Shown in pieces: positions 1-8,388 of a DNA stretch of 14,780 nucleotides. Location: the NCBI GenBank assembly GCA_013812385.1, contig JACCTM010000245.1, positions 1 through 14,780 of the forward strand. The letters are read 5' to 3'. Under the pieces are notes generated by a model that made no database searches, was not told where the DNA came from, and saw nothing but the letters and a program-made list of their open reading frames with translations. Made by a program: the position numbers and the translations under genes. The stretch's first letter is position 1. Each line of letters opens with the position of its first letter. Source of the DNA: Geodermatophilaceae bacterium. GTDB lineage: Bacteria; Actinomycetota; Actinomycetes; Mycobacteriales; Geodermatophilaceae.

Positions 1-449
1 AGCTGACCCTCCTGGGCATTCCCACCCGTGGTGGGCCGCTGGCCGACCGGTTGGCCCAGCGGATAGGGGTCTTCACCGACCGAGGGACGGGCCCGGTTCC
101 GGTACCGGTGGGGATCGTCGACATCACCCTGTACCGCGATGACCTGCGTAGCCGAGGCGTGCGCCCGTTGTCTGCGACCTCTATTCCGGATGGCGGAATA
201 GAGGGCCGACACGTCGTCTTGGTCGACGACGTCCTCTACTCCGGCCGCACCGTTCGAGCCGCCCTGGACGCGCTACGCGAGGTCGGTCGCCCTCGCGTTG
301 TGCAGTTGGCCGTCCTGATCGATCGGGGGCACCGCGAACTGCCCATCCGGGCCGACTACGTCGGCAAGAACCTGCCGACATCGGCGTGCGAACAGGTCCG
401 GGTACGGCTGACCGAGATCGACGGCACCGATGAGGTCGTGGTCCGATGA
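1..449 (+). CDS. pyrR: Bifunctional PyrR: pyr operon regulator / uracil phosphoribosyltransferase (5'-truncated by window)
   Basis: C-terminal part of PyrR, a cytoplasmic PRTase-fold protein that senses UMP/PRPP, controls pyr operon expression at the RNA level, and often has weak uracil phosphoribosyltransferase activity. The frame is open from the window start and reads [17 protein letters not shown], the conserved N-terminal region, so the gene begins upstream and the apparent TTG start at 51 is internal. The PRPP-binding loop [13 protein letters not shown] is at about 213-251, followed by the conserved segment [19 protein letters not shown] at about 315-371. Its stop overlaps the pyrB ATG (ATGA at 446-449). 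The motif usually reads TRGVPLA; here it is TRGGPLA, a minor variation. The family call is firm. The control mechanism in this organism (attenuation or RNA-level blocking of translation) cannot be seen because the leader is outside the window. Confidence 0.95.
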   Translation, partial: LTLLGIPTRGGPLADRLAQRIGVFTDRGTGPVPVPVGIVDITLYRDDLRSRGVRPLSATSIPDGGIEGRHVVLVDDVLYSGRTVRAALDALREVGRPRVVQLAVLIDRGHRELPIRADYVGKNLPTSACEQVRVRLTEIDGTDEVVVR

Positions 450-1366
450 AGCGACACCTGCTCTCTGCCGCCGACCTCGACCTCGGCGATGCCACCTTGA
501 TCCTGGATACCACGACGCAGATCGACGCTGCCCTGGCCGGGCGAGAGGTCAAGAAACTGCCCACTCTGCGTGGCCGTACGGTCGTGAACCTGTTCTTCGA
601 GGACTCCACACGCACCCGGATCTCCTTCGAGTTGGCCGCGAAGCGGCTGTCCGCGGATGTGATCAACTTCGCGGCGAAGGGCTCGAGTGTGTCGAAAGGA
701 GAGAGCCTGAAGGACACCGCGCTGACCCTGGAGGCCATGGGCGCGGATGCGATCGTCTGCCGGCACAGCGCGTCAGGTGCCCCGCATCGACTAGCCGAAT
801 GGGTGCAGGGCAGCGTGATCAATGCCGGTGACGGCACGCACGAGCATCCGACGCAGGCGCTGCTGGACGCGTACACGATCCGCCGGCGGCTGGGCCGGCT
901 CGACGGCGTGCGGGTCACGATCGTTGGCGACGTCCTGCACAGCAGGGTGGCTCGCTCCAACGTAGTGCTGCTGGACACCCTCGGGGCACAGGTCACCCTC
1001 GTCGCGCCGCCCACGTTGCTACCGGTCGGGGTCGGCTCCTGGCCGGTCGAGGTCAGCTATGACCTCGACGCGGTCCTGGCCAAGGCCGATGTGGTCATGA
1101 TGCTGCGCGTCCAGCAGGAGCGGATGAACGCCTCGTACTTCCCGAGCGTCCGTGAGTACAGCCGCCGTTACGGTCTGGACGCCCGACGGATGGCGCTGCT
1201 GCCCGAGGACGCCATCGTCATGCACCCCGGCCCGATGAACCGTGGCATGGAGATCGCCGCGGAAGTCGCCGACTCGGTCCGTTCGACGATCGTCGAACAG
1301 GTGAGCAACGGCCTGTCCGTACGAATGGCCGTGCTCTATCTGCTCCTCGGAGGCGACAGCAAGTGA
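446..1366 (+). CDS. pyrB: Aspartate carbamoyltransferase catalytic chain
   Basis: Catalyses carbamoyl phosphate plus L-aspartate to N-carbamoyl-L-aspartate, the committed step of pyrimidine synthesis, in the cytoplasm as a trimer. The 306 residues match the family length. The carbamoyl-phosphate loop [12 protein letters not shown] lies at residues 51-62. The 80s-loop segment [13 protein letters not shown] is at 79-91, with the active-site lysine supplied by a neighbouring subunit. [12 protein letters not shown] is at 134-145, [12 protein letters not shown] at 161-172, the aspartate-binding MLRVQQERM at 219-227, and MHPGPMNRG at 259-267. The ATG overlaps the pyrR stop. No regulatory chain gene (pyrI) is present, as expected for an actinomycete, so control probably falls on PyrR and CarB. 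No active-site residue appears to be missing. Confidence 0.98.
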   Translation: MKRHLLSAADLDLGDATLILDTTTQIDAALAGREVKKLPTLRGRTVVNLFFEDSTRTRISFELAAKRLSADVINFAAKGSSVSKGESLKDTALTLEAMGADAIVCRHSASGAPHRLAEWVQGSVINAGDGTHEHPTQALLDAYTIRRRLGRLDGVRVTIVGDVLHSRVARSNVVLLDTLGAQVTLVAPPTLLPVGVGSWPVEVSYDLDAVLAKADVVMMLRVQQERMNASYFPSVREYSRRYGLDARRMALLPEDAIVMHPGPMNRGMEIAAEVADSVRSTIVEQVSNGLSVRMAVLYLLLGGDSK

Positions 1367-1406
1367 GGATCGCAGCGAGGAACGAGCGAGGACCGGAGCG
1401 AGCGCG
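1367..1406 (+). repeat. Purine-rich GAGCGA-type degenerate repeat after pyrB
   Basis: Directly after the pyrB stop comes a strongly purine-biased stretch built from variants of GCGAGGA, ACGAGCGAG and GGAGCGAG. The + strand carries almost only G, A and C here, with a single T in the first bases. From memory, similar GAGCGA-rich strings occur near gene ends in other actinomycete genomes; their function is not known to me. It does not resemble a terminator. It could be a short dispersed repeat, a slippage-prone spacer, or an A/G-rich unstructured RNA segment that exposes the downstream hairpin. Confidence 0.5.
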
Positions 1407-1425
1407 GAGCCGACCAGTTCGGCTC
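1407..1425 (+). repeat. Small hairpin in pyrB-pyrC spacer
   Basis: Perfect 7-bp inverted repeat GAGCCGA / TCGGCTC with the 5-nt loop CCAGT, 33 nt before the pyrC GTG. No run of U follows, so it is not a classical intrinsic terminator. It may be an RNA processing or stability element. A PyrR-binding loop seems unlikely, since I do not recognise the conserved PyrR loop motif. The structure is visible; the function is unknown. Confidence 0.5.
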
Positions 1426-1457
1426 GGTGGGGCTTCCACGAGCGACGGGGACGTGGC

Positions 1458-2753
1458 GTGAGCTCCTCAGCGTGGCTGATCCGGGGCGTGCGGCCCTACG
1501 GCGAGGATGCCGTCGACCTGCTGCTGCGCGACGGCGCCATCGCCGAGATCGGCACCCGGCTCCAGGCCGACGATGCCGAGGTCCTCGATGCCGGCGGACT
1601 GATCGCCCTGCCAGGTCTGGTGGACCTGCACACTCACCTGCGCGAGCCCGGGCGTGAGGATGCCGAGACCGTTCAAACCGGCTCCCGCGCAGCAGCATTG
1701 GGCGGCTATACGGCGGTTCACGCGATGGCCAACACCGATCCGGTTGCCGACACCGCAGGAGTCGTCGAGCAGGTGTGGCGCCTCGGCCGCGAGGCAGGAC
1801 TGGTGGATGTCGCTCCGGTGGGAGCGGTGACGGTGGGCTTGGCCGGAGCGCACCTCGCCGAGCTGGGAGCGATGGCGGATTCCCCGGCGCGGGTACGGGT
1901 GTTCTCCGACGACGGGTTCTGCGTCGCCGACCCCGCGCTCATGCGCCGTGCGCTCGAGTACGTCAAGGCCTTCGACGGTGTGATTGCCCAGCATGCCGAG
2001 GAGCCGCGGCTGACCCAGGGTGCCCAGATGCACGAAGGCGAGCTGTCCGCGCGACTGGGTCTGGCCGGTTGGCCGAGTGTCGCGGAGGAGGCGATCATCG
2101 CGCGCGACGTCCTGCTCGCGGCACACGTGGGGTCGCGGTTGCACGTCTGTCACGTGTCGACCCGTGGCAGCGTGGACATCGTGGGCCGGGCCAAGGCCGA
2201 TGGAGTCGCGGTCACGTGTGAGGTCACACCGCACCACCTGCTGCTGACCGATGAGTGCGTGACCGGCTACGACCCACTGTTCAAGGTCAATCCGCCACTG
2301 CGGACCGCTGAGGATGTGGAAGCGTTACGCACCGGTCTGGCCAACGGCACGATCGATGCGATCGCGACCGACCATGCACCGCATGCCATGGAGGACAAGG
2401 AGTGTGAGTGGGCCATGGCCCGCCCGGGCATGTTGGGGCTGGAGCAGGCCCTGTCGGTGGCCGTTGAGGCGATGATCGAGACTGGGCTCCTGGACTGGCG
2501 TGAACTGGCCGACCGGATGTCGGTACGCCCCGCCCGGATCGGTCAACTCGACGGGCACGGCCAGCCCATCGAGGTCGGCCGACCGGCCAACCTCGTCCTG
2601 CTCGACCCCGACGTCCGCAGAGTCGTCAACGGGGCCGATCTGGCCAGCCGGGCGCGCAACACGCCGTACGCGCAGCGGGAGCTTCCGGCGCGAGTGGTGG
2701 CCACGTTCCTGCGCGGCCGTCCCACCGTGCTGGACGCCAAGGCGCAACTGTGA
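1458..2753 (+). CDS. pyrC: Dihydroorotase (class I)
   Basis: Zinc metallohydrolase of the amidohydrolase superfamily that cyclises N-carbamoyl-aspartate to dihydroorotate in the cytoplasm. The 431 residues fit class I (about 425-440). Metal ligands and signature: [10 protein letters not shown] at residues 56-65 (His58, His60), the class I metal aspartate in FSDDGF at 149-154, QHAEE at 178-182, [10 protein letters not shown] at 229-238, the substrate segment FKVNPPLR at 275-282, and TDHAPH at 304-309 with catalytic Asp305. The GTG start at 1458 follows GGGGA (1447-1451) with a 6-nt gap, a plausible ribosome binding site, and the protein begins at the expected place relative to the beta-sandwich domain. 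Class I dihydroorotases often associate with PyrB. The gene is complete. Confidence 0.97.
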   Translation: MSSSAWLIRGVRPYGEDAVDLLLRDGAIAEIGTRLQADDAEVLDAGGLIALPGLVDLHTHLREPGREDAETVQTGSRAAALGGYTAVHAMANTDPVADTAGVVEQVWRLGREAGLVDVAPVGAVTVGLAGAHLAELGAMADSPARVRVFSDDGFCVADPALMRRALEYVKAFDGVIAQHAEEPRLTQGAQMHEGELSARLGLAGWPSVAEEAIIARDVLLAAHVGSRLHVCHVSTRGSVDIVGRAKADGVAVTCEVTPHHLLLTDECVTGYDPLFKVNPPLRTAEDVEALRTGLANGTIDAIATDHAPHAMEDKECEWAMARPGMLGLEQALSVAVEAMIETGLLDWRELADRMSVRPARIGQLDGHGQPIEVGRPANLVLLDPDVRRVVNGADLASRARNTPYAQRELPARVVATFLRGRPTVLDAKAQL

Positions 2754-2775
2754 GGTCGGCCGTCGCGCGCTGGGT

Positions 2776-2834
2776 TGATGTCGTAGGTACGCCGGCAACA
2801 CGCGCGGCCCGCCCCCTGCATACCTGCGACATCA
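2776..2834 (+). repeat. Long inverted repeat, copy 1, in the pyrC-carA spacer
   Basis: Left arm TGATGTCGTAGGTACGC (2776-2792) and right arm GCATACCTGCGACATCA (2818-2834) pair over 17 positions: 15 Watson-Crick, one T/G pair (G-U wobble in RNA) and one C/A mismatch. They flank a 25-nt GC-rich loop. The left arm and the next 15 bases match copy 2 at 26 of 32 positions; the right-arm regions match at 20 of 23 and share CTGCGACATCAGGA exactly. The copies are offset by 74-75 nt. There is no U-tract and no ORF. It could be a REP/MITE-like dispersed element, an RNA structure tuning carAB expression, or paired protein-binding sites. Confidence 0.8.
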
Positions 2835-2850
2835 GGAACGGGTACGCACC

Positions 2851-2907
2851 GATGTCGCAGGTTCGCAGGGAACACACCCGGCGAGTCGCCTGCCTTTCTG
2901 CGACATC
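2851..2907 (+). repeat. Long inverted repeat, copy 2, just upstream of carA
   Basis: Left arm GATGTCGCAGGTTCGCAGG (2851-2869) and right arm CCTGCCTTTCTGCGACATC (2889-2907). Ten outer pairs and five inner pairs are perfect around a symmetric 4-nt internal mismatch (GTTC against AAAG), with a 19-nt loop. It is a diverged tandem copy of 2776-2834. The structure ends 45 nt before the preferred carA GTG at 2953, so it would lie in the carA leader of the operon mRNA. The outer ten bases of the stem are the most conserved part between the copies, which suggests that GATGTCGCAG/CTGCGACATC is the functional core. Confidence 0.8.
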
Positions 2908-2952
2908 AGGATCCTGGTCCAGAGTTTGCGGCGCAGCGGCCCGGAACCTCCG

Positions 2953-4125
2953 GTGAGCGTGACCGCCCCCCCGGCGCTCCTCGTCCTGGAGGACGGTCGG
3001 GCGTTTCGCGGCGAGGCGTTCGGGGCAATCGGGTTGACCGTCGGGGAGGCGGTCTTCAACACCGGGATGACGGGCTACCAGGAGACGCTGACCGACCCCA
3101 GTTATGCCGGCCAGGTCGTGGTGATGACCGCGCCGCTGATCGGTAACACCGGGATGAATGACGAGGACGGCGAGTCCGACGGCATTCAGGTAGCCGGACT
3201 CGTCGTGCGGGATCCCAGTCCGCGTCCGTCCAACTGGCGTTCCCAGCGCAGTCTCGAGTCCGAACTCAGCGCCGCCGGGGTGGTGGGGATCAGCGGCATC
3301 GATACCCGTGCGCTGACCCGACACCTGCGCGAGCGCGGCGCGATGCGAGTCGGTGTGTCCAGCCTGAGCGCCGATGTCGACGAGGTACTTGCCGCGGTCC
3401 GAGCTGCCCCGCAGATGACCGGTGCCGACCTGGCTCCCGGCGTGAGCACGACGCAGAGTTATGTCGTGCCTGCGATCGGGCGCCTACGGTTTAGGGTCGC
3501 CGCCCTGGACCTCGGCATCAAGACCATGACCCCGCGCCGGATGGCCCAGCGCGGGATCGAGGTCGAGGTGCACCCGGCGCTGACGACAGCCGACGACCTG
3601 CTCATAGGCTCACCCGATGGCGTGTTCATCAGCAACGGCCCCGGTGATCCGGCGACCGCGGATTACGCCGTCGCGGCGGTGCGCGGTGTCCTGGACGCCG
3701 GGGTGCCGCTGTTCGGCATCTGCTTCGGCAACCAGATCCTGGGCCGCGCGCTGGGGCTGGCGACGTACAAGCTCCGGTACGGCCATCACGGCATCAACCT
3801 GCCGGTGCTCGACCGGTCCACCGGCAAGGTGGAGGTGACCGCGCACAACCATGGATTCGCCATCCAGGCACCCGATGGCTCGGGCCCGGGTGAGCCGCTC
3901 TCGGCCACTCGCCGGCCGTTGCCCTTCAGCACGCCGTACGGTCCGGCCGAGATCAGCCACGTCTGCCTCAACGACGGTGTCGCGGAAGGGCTCAACTGCC
4001 TTGACGTGCCGGCCTTCTCGGTGCAATACCATCCAGAGGCAGCGGCCGGCCCACACGACGCGGACTACCTCTTCGACCGGTTCGTCGAGTTGATCTCCAT
4101 CCGCGGGCGGCAGGTACATGCCTAG
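2953..4125 (+). CDS. carA: Carbamoyl-phosphate synthase small (glutaminase) chain
   Basis: Class I glutamine amidotransferase subunit that hydrolyses glutamine and channels ammonia to CarB. From the GTG at 2953 it has 390 residues, near the family length. The N-terminal CPSase domain shows [14 protein letters not shown] at residues 39-51 and [13 protein letters not shown] at 112-124. The glutaminase domain shows SNGPGDP at 227-233, the nucleophile elbow GICFGNQ with Cys257, GHHGIN at 277-282, TAHNHGFAI at 296-304, and [11 protein letters not shown] with catalytic His360 and Glu362. The Asn in GICFGNQ (His in E. coli) is normal for actinomycetes. The start is uncertain: a TTG at 2926 and a GTG at 2959 are in the same frame. 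2953 is preferred because CGGAA at 2942-2946 lies 6 nt upstream. The 3' end overlaps carB by 8 nt. Confidence 0.96.
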   Translation: MSVTAPPALLVLEDGRAFRGEAFGAIGLTVGEAVFNTGMTGYQETLTDPSYAGQVVVMTAPLIGNTGMNDEDGESDGIQVAGLVVRDPSPRPSNWRSQRSLESELSAAGVVGISGIDTRALTRHLRERGAMRVGVSSLSADVDEVLAAVRAAPQMTGADLAPGVSTTQSYVVPAIGRLRFRVAALDLGIKTMTPRRMAQRGIEVEVHPALTTADDLLIGSPDGVFISNGPGDPATADYAVAAVRGVLDAGVPLFGICFGNQILGRALGLATYKLRYGHHGINLPVLDRSTGKVEVTAHNHGFAIQAPDGSGPGEPLSATRRPLPFSTPYGPAEISHVCLNDGVAEGLNCLDVPAFSVQYHPEAAAGPHDADYLFDRFVELISIRGRQVHA

Positions 4126-7100
4126 ACGCGCGGACCTCAGGCACGTCCTGGTCATCGGGTCCGGTCCGATCGTGATCGGCCAAGCATGCGAGTTCGACTA
4201 CTCCGGGACCCAGGCCTGCCGGGTGCTGCGCGCGGAGGGCATCCGGGTCAGCCTGGTCAACTCCAACCCGGCCACGATCATGACCGACCCGGAGTTCGCC
4301 GATGCCACCTACATCGAGCCGCTGACCGACGAGTACGTCGAGAAGGTGATCGAGCGGGAGCACCCGGACGCCATCCTGGCCACCCTCGGCGGGCAGACCG
4401 CGCTCAACGTCGCCGTACGCCTGCACGAGCGCGGGGTGCTGCAGCGCTACGGCGTCGAGCTGATCGGGGCTGACATCGCCGCCATCCAACGCGGCGAGGA
4501 TCGGCAGGTCTTCAAGGACATCGTCGCTTCAATCGGCGCGGAGACTCCGGACAGTGCGGTCTGCGGGTCGATGGACCAGATCCTGTCCGCGGTCCAGGAC
4601 CTCGGTTATCCGGTGGTCGTACGCCCGTCGTACACGATGGGTGGCGCCGGCTCCGGGATTGCGCGCGACGAGGCGGAACTGCGCCGGATGTCCACCGCCG
4701 GTCTCGAGGCCAGTCCGGTCCATCAGGTGCTGATCGAACAGAGTGTCTTGGGTTGGAAGGAATTCGAGCTCGAACTGATGCGCGACCGCAAGGACAACGT
4801 TGTCGTCGTGTGCTCCATCGAAAATCTCGACCCGATGGGCGTGCACACCGGGGACTCGATCACTGTGGCACCGGCGATGACGCTGACCGACCGCGAGTAC
4901 CAGCATCTTCGTGACGTCGGGATCAAGGTTCTGCGCGCAGTCGGCGTCGACACCGGCGGCTGCAACATCCAGTTCGCGGTCCATCCGGAGACCGGCCGGT
5001 TGGTCGTCATCGAGATGAATCCCAGGGTGTCGCGGTCGAGTGCTCTGGCCAGCAAGGCGACCGGGTTCCCGATCGCCAAGATCGCGGCGAAGCTCGCCAT
5101 TGGGTACAGCCTGGACGAGATTCCCAACGACATCACCGGCCAGACCCCGGCCTCGTTCGAGCCGACGCTGGACTACGTCGTGGTCAAGGTGCCGCGATTC
5201 GCCTTCGAGAAGTTTCCGGGCGCAGATCCGCGGCTGACGACCACCATGAAGTCGGTCGGTGAGGCAATGTCGGTGGGCCGCAACTTCACCGAGGCTCTGC
5301 AGAAGGCATTGCGCTCCATGGAGACCACCGAAGCCGGCTTCTGGACCGTGCCGGACCCCGAGGATGTGAGCCTCGAGAACCTGCTCGAAAGGATCGAAAC
5401 GCCAACGGACGGGCGGATCTACGACGTCGAACGTGTCCTGCGCGCCGGGGCGACCGTCGAGCAGGTCTGGGCGGCAACCGGAATCGACCCATGGTTCCTC
5501 GACCAGATCAGCTCATTGGTGGACCTGCGTCTGGACATCGAGGCCGCACCTTCGCTCACCGAGTCGTTGGTGCGTCGGGCCAAACGGGCCGGATGTTCCG
5601 ATCGGCAGATCGCCGCCCTGCGCCCGGAGTTGGCCGGAGAGACCGGAGTTCGGGTGCTGCGACATCGGCTGGGAATCCGGCCGGTGTTCAAGACCGTGGA
5701 CACCTGCGCCGCGGAGTTCGCGGCGAGTACGCCGTACCACTACTCCAGCTACGACGAGGAGACTGAGGTCGCGTCGCGCGACAAGCCGGCAGTCCTGATC
5801 CTCGGGTCGGGCCCGAACCGGATCGGGCAGGGCATCGAGTTCGACTATTCCTGCGTGCACGCCGCCATGGCGTTGCGGGAGGCGGGCTACGAGACCGTGA
5901 TGCTCAACTGCAATCCCGAGACCGTCTCGACCGATTACGACACCGCGGACCGGCTCTACGTCGAGCCGCTGACCTTCGAGGACGTCATGGAGGTCATCGA
6001 GGCCGAGCGGGCGGCTGGACCGGTGCTCGGGGTGATCTGCACGCTCGGCGGGCAGACCCCGTTGGGCCTTGCCCAACCGCTGAAGGATGCCGGCGTCCCG
6101 ATCTTCGGAACGGCTCCGGAGGCGATTCATCTGGCCGAGGAGCGAGGGGCCTTTGCCCGGGTCCTGGCCGCGGCCGGGCTTCCCGCGCCCAAGCACGGGA
6201 TGGCCACGTCCTACGACGAGGCACGCGTGATCGCCCAGGCCGTGGGCTATCCGGTGTTGGTCCGGCCGTCCTACGTCCTGGGCGGCCGCGGGATGGAGAT
6301 CGTCTACGACGACGCTGCCCTGGAGGCCTACATCGCCAAGAGCACCCAGGTCAGTGCGGCGCATCCGGTCCTGGTCGACCGATTCCTCGAGGATGCGGTC
6401 GAGATCGACGTCGATGCGCTCTATGACGGGGTCGAGCTTTTCCTCGGCGGAGTGATGGAGCACATCGAGGAGGCCGGGATCCACTCCGGCGACTCGTCGT
6501 GCGCGCTACCCCCGATCACCCTGGGTTCCTCAGAACTCGCCCGAATCCGAACCTCCACCGAGGCGATCGCGGCCGGCGTCGGGGTGCGCGGGTTACTGAA
6601 CGTGCAATACGCACTGAAGGACGACATGTTGTACGTGTTGGAGGCCAACCCCCGCGCCTCCCGGACGGGGCCGTTCGTGTCCAAGGCCACCGCTGTTCCG
6701 CTGGCCAAGGCCGCCGCGCGGATCGCCGTGGGGGAGACCATCGCCGCGCTGCGCGCAGAAGGCTTGCTGCCGCTTGCGGATGGATCTGATCTGCCGATCA
6801 ACGCGCCGATCTCGGTCAAGGAAGCGGTGTTGCCCTTCCATCGGTTCAGCACCGTGGAGGGTCTGGGGGTTGACACTGTGCTCGGTCCGGAGATGAAGTC
6901 TACGGGGGAGGTGATGGGTATAGACACCGATTTCGGAAGGGCTTTCGCGAAGTCCCAGGCCGCGGCGTATGGCTCGCTGCCCACCGGTGGCCGAGTGTTC
7001 GTCAGCCTGGCCAACCGGGACAAGCGTTCGGCGATCTTCCCGGTCAAGCGGCTGGCCGACCTCGGTTTCGAGGTGCTCGCCACGGCCGGAACCGCGGCGG

Positions 7101-7444
7101 TGCTGCAGCGCAACGGGGTCTCGTGCGAGGTGCTGGGCAAGTTCAGCGAGGGTCCCGGCAACTGTGTGGAGCGCATCCTTGCCGGCGACATCGACCTTGT
7201 CGTGAACACCCCTCAGGGCAGTGGCGGCACCCGGATCGACGGCTACGAGATCCGTACCGCGGCAGTCGTCGCCGGAATCCCTTGTGTCACCACGATTCAA
7301 GGAGCAGCGGCTGCCGTTCAGGGAATCGAGGCCGTACGCAACGGGACACTGGGGGTGCGGTCCCTTCAGGAGTTGCACGCGATGCTCCGAGACGAACGGG
7401 CTCAGCGCGTCGACGCCGATCAGACTCCCCGGGACCTCGCGTGA
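4118..7444 (+). CDS. carB: Carbamoyl-phosphate synthase large chain
   Basis: ATP-grasp enzyme of 1108 residues, usual for the family. It makes carbamoyl phosphate from bicarbonate, ammonia and two ATP, for both pyrimidines and arginine. The duplicated halves are clear: half one starts [22 protein letters not shown] near residue 9, with [10 protein letters not shown] near 172 and [18 protein letters not shown] near 300. Half two starts [20 protein letters not shown] near 557, with [15 protein letters not shown] near 725 and [18 protein letters not shown] near 845. From about residue 956 comes the MGS-like allosteric domain ([38 protein letters not shown]), the family's site for UMP and ornithine control. 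It overlaps carA by 8 nt and pyrK by 4 nt. No frameshift or missing block was seen. Confidence 0.98.
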   Translation: MPRRADLRHVLVIGSGPIVIGQACEFDYSGTQACRVLRAEGIRVSLVNSNPATIMTDPEFADATYIEPLTDEYVEKVIEREHPDAILATLGGQTALNVAVRLHERGVLQRYGVELIGADIAAIQRGEDRQVFKDIVASIGAETPDSAVCGSMDQILSAVQDLGYPVVVRPSYTMGGAGSGIARDEAELRRMSTAGLEASPVHQVLIEQSVLGWKEFELELMRDRKDNVVVVCSIENLDPMGVHTGDSITVAPAMTLTDREYQHLRDVGIKVLRAVGVDTGGCNIQFAVHPETGRLVVIEMNPRVSRSSALASKATGFPIAKIAAKLAIGYSLDEIPNDITGQTPASFEPTLDYVVVKVPRFAFEKFPGADPRLTTTMKSVGEAMSVGRNFTEALQKALRSMETTEAGFWTVPDPEDVSLENLLERIETPTDGRIYDVERVLRAGATVEQVWAATGIDPWFLDQISSLVDLRLDIEAAPSLTESLVRRAKRAGCSDRQIAALRPELAGETGVRVLRHRLGIRPVFKTVDTCAAEFAASTPYHYSSYDEETEVASRDKPAVLILGSGPNRIGQGIEFDYSCVHAAMALREAGYETVMLNCNPETVSTDYDTADRLYVEPLTFEDVMEVIEAERAAGPVLGVICTLGGQTPLGLAQPLKDAGVPIFGTAPEAIHLAEERGAFARVLAAAGLPAPKHGMATSYDEARVIAQAVGYPVLVRPSYVLGGRGMEIVYDDAALEAYIAKSTQVSAAHPVLVDRFLEDAVEIDVDALYDGVELFLGGVMEHIEEAGIHSGDSSCALPPITLGSSELARIRTSTEAIAAGVGVRGLLNVQYALKDDMLYVLEANPRASRTGPFVSKATAVPLAKAAARIAVGETIAALRAEGLLPLADGSDLPINAPISVKEAVLPFHRFSTVEGLGVDTVLGPEMKSTGEVMGIDTDFGRAFAKSQAAAYGSLPTGGRVFVSLANRDKRSAIFPVKRLADLGFEVLATAGTAAVLQRNGVSCEVLGKFSEGPGNCVERILAGDIDLVVNTPQGSGGTRIDGYEIRTAAVVAGIPCVTTIQGAAAAVQGIEAVRNGTLGVRSLQELHAMLRDERAQRVDADQTPRDLA

Positions 7445-8388
7445 GCCGGACATGGGGATTCACCCAGGCAGTCGACCTCGCCGAAGCTCACGATCAGATG
7501 ACCGCCATGATGCCGATCCCGTTGCCCCCGGTGCCCACGACACAGCGGGCCGGGCCGGTGCAGGTTCGCGCGACCATCATGAAGGTACGGACAGCCGGCG
7601 CTTATCGGGAGTTCACCGTTCACGCACCCGGTGTCGTGCCGGGTGCTCAACCCGGTCAGTTCGTCACATTGGGAGTCGGCGGGGAGTCCTCGGCGTTGTT
7701 GTTGCGGCGGGCTTTCGCATTGAGTGGAGTCGACGGGGATGCCGTCAGCGTGGTCGTCGCTGCGCACGGGGCAGGGACGCGGTGGGTCTTCGAGCGAGGA
7801 CCCGGGGATGTCTTGGACCTGGTCGGCCCGTTAGGCCGGCCCTTTCCGGCGCCATCACCTGGGGCGGCGGCGTTGCTTGTCGCGGGCGGTTACGGCGCCG
7901 CACCGTTCGTCGGGCTGGCCCAACGGCTGACCGCGGCCGGGCATCCGGTGGCCGCGGTGTTAGGTGCCTCCACCGCCGAACGTCTCTATGCCGCCCAGGA
8001 GTTAGCACCGCTGACCCAGGTTCTCGTCGTGACCACCGAGGACGGCTCGGCCGGTCGCACCGGGCGGGTCACCGATGTCCTGCCCGACTTGTTGCCGGGC
8101 GCCTCGGTGGTCTATGCGTGTGGCCCGATGCCGATGCTGCGGGCGGTGGCGGCCCAGGCCGCTGCCCGCGGGCTGCGCTGCCATGTGTCGGTCGAGGAAG
8201 CGATGGCCTGCGGCATCGGGGTGTGCATGACCTGCGTGCTGCCGGTCGTCGGTGCCGATGGAACGTCCCGCTTCCTACGGTCCTGTGTGGACGGTCCAGT
8301 GTTCGATGCCGCCAGTGTCCGCTTCGATGACATCGGTCGCTTGCCCGACGATGTCCAAGGTGCCTCCGCGATGCTGACGACTCGATGA
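7441..8388 (+). CDS. pyrK: Dihydroorotate dehydrogenase B, electron transfer subunit (FAD / [2Fe-2S])
   Basis: Partner of class 1B PyrD; it carries electrons from dihydroorotate via FAD and a [2Fe-2S] cluster to NAD+. From the GTG at 7441 (GTGA overlap with the carB stop; GGGAC upstream at 7431-7435) it has 315 residues, against about 255-260 for Firmicute PyrK. A ferredoxin-reductase-like FAD domain spans about 38-137 (PGQFVTL at 71-77; LRRAFALSG at 88-96 in place of the usual RPFSI-type FAD motif). The NAD-binding domain has AGGYGAAPF (148-156) and YACGPMPML (225-233). Cluster cysteines are C257, C262, C265 and C282 ([19 protein letters not shown]). Residues 1-37 match nothing I recognise; in-frame ATGs at 7498, 7507 and 7510 would shorten the protein to 296-292 residues. 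Its position just before pyrD supports the role. Confidence 0.9.
   Translation: MSRTWGFTQAVDLAEAHDQMTAMMPIPLPPVPTTQRAGPVQVRATIMKVRTAGAYREFTVHAPGVVPGAQPGQFVTLGVGGESSALLLRRAFALSGVDGDAVSVVVAAHGAGTRWVFERGPGDVLDLVGPLGRPFPAPSPGAAALLVAGGYGAAPFVGLAQRLTAAGHPVAAVLGASTAERLYAAQELAPLTQVLVVTTEDGSAGRTGRVTDVLPDLLPGASVVYACGPMPMLRAVAAQAAARGLRCHVSVEEAMACGIGVCMTCVLPVVGADGTSRFLRSCVDGPVFDAASVRFDDIGRLPDDVQGASAMLTTR

Noticed and set aside
181..1014. Long minus-strand frame opposite pyrR/pyrB
   Set aside because: Low-complexity Arg/Ser/Pro-rich translation with no motif, fully antisense to pyrR and pyrB; typical of high-GC DNA.
1467..2237. 256-codon minus-strand frame opposite pyrC
   Set aside because: Shadow of pyrC in the codon-position-matched frame; no motif.
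2776..2907. Tandem inverted repeats as a CRISPR array or intrinsic terminator
   Set aside because: Only two palindromic units with related rather than unique spacers, and no U-tract after either stem.
2926..2952. TTG at 2926 as the carA start
   Set aside because: It adds nine residues not resembling CarA, and GTG 2953 has a better-placed ribosome binding site; kept as an alternative only.
3712..3732. GICFGNQ in CarA in place of GICLGHQ, considered as loss of an active-site residue
   Set aside because: The nucleophile Cys and the later His/Glu are intact, and this variant is usual in actinomycete CarA.
5513..6484. 323-codon minus-strand frame opposite carB
   Set aside because: Antisense to a clearly conserved carB region; no recognisable domain.
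7123..7440. N-terminal extension of the pyrK frame back into carB
   Set aside because: The sequence before 7441 is the off-frame shadow of the CarB allosteric domain; GTG 7441 or later ATGs are better starts.
7221..8330. 369-codon plus-strand frame overlapping carB end and pyrK
   Set aside because: Arg/Gly-rich off-frame translation; the pyrK frame has conserved flavin and Fe-S motifs.
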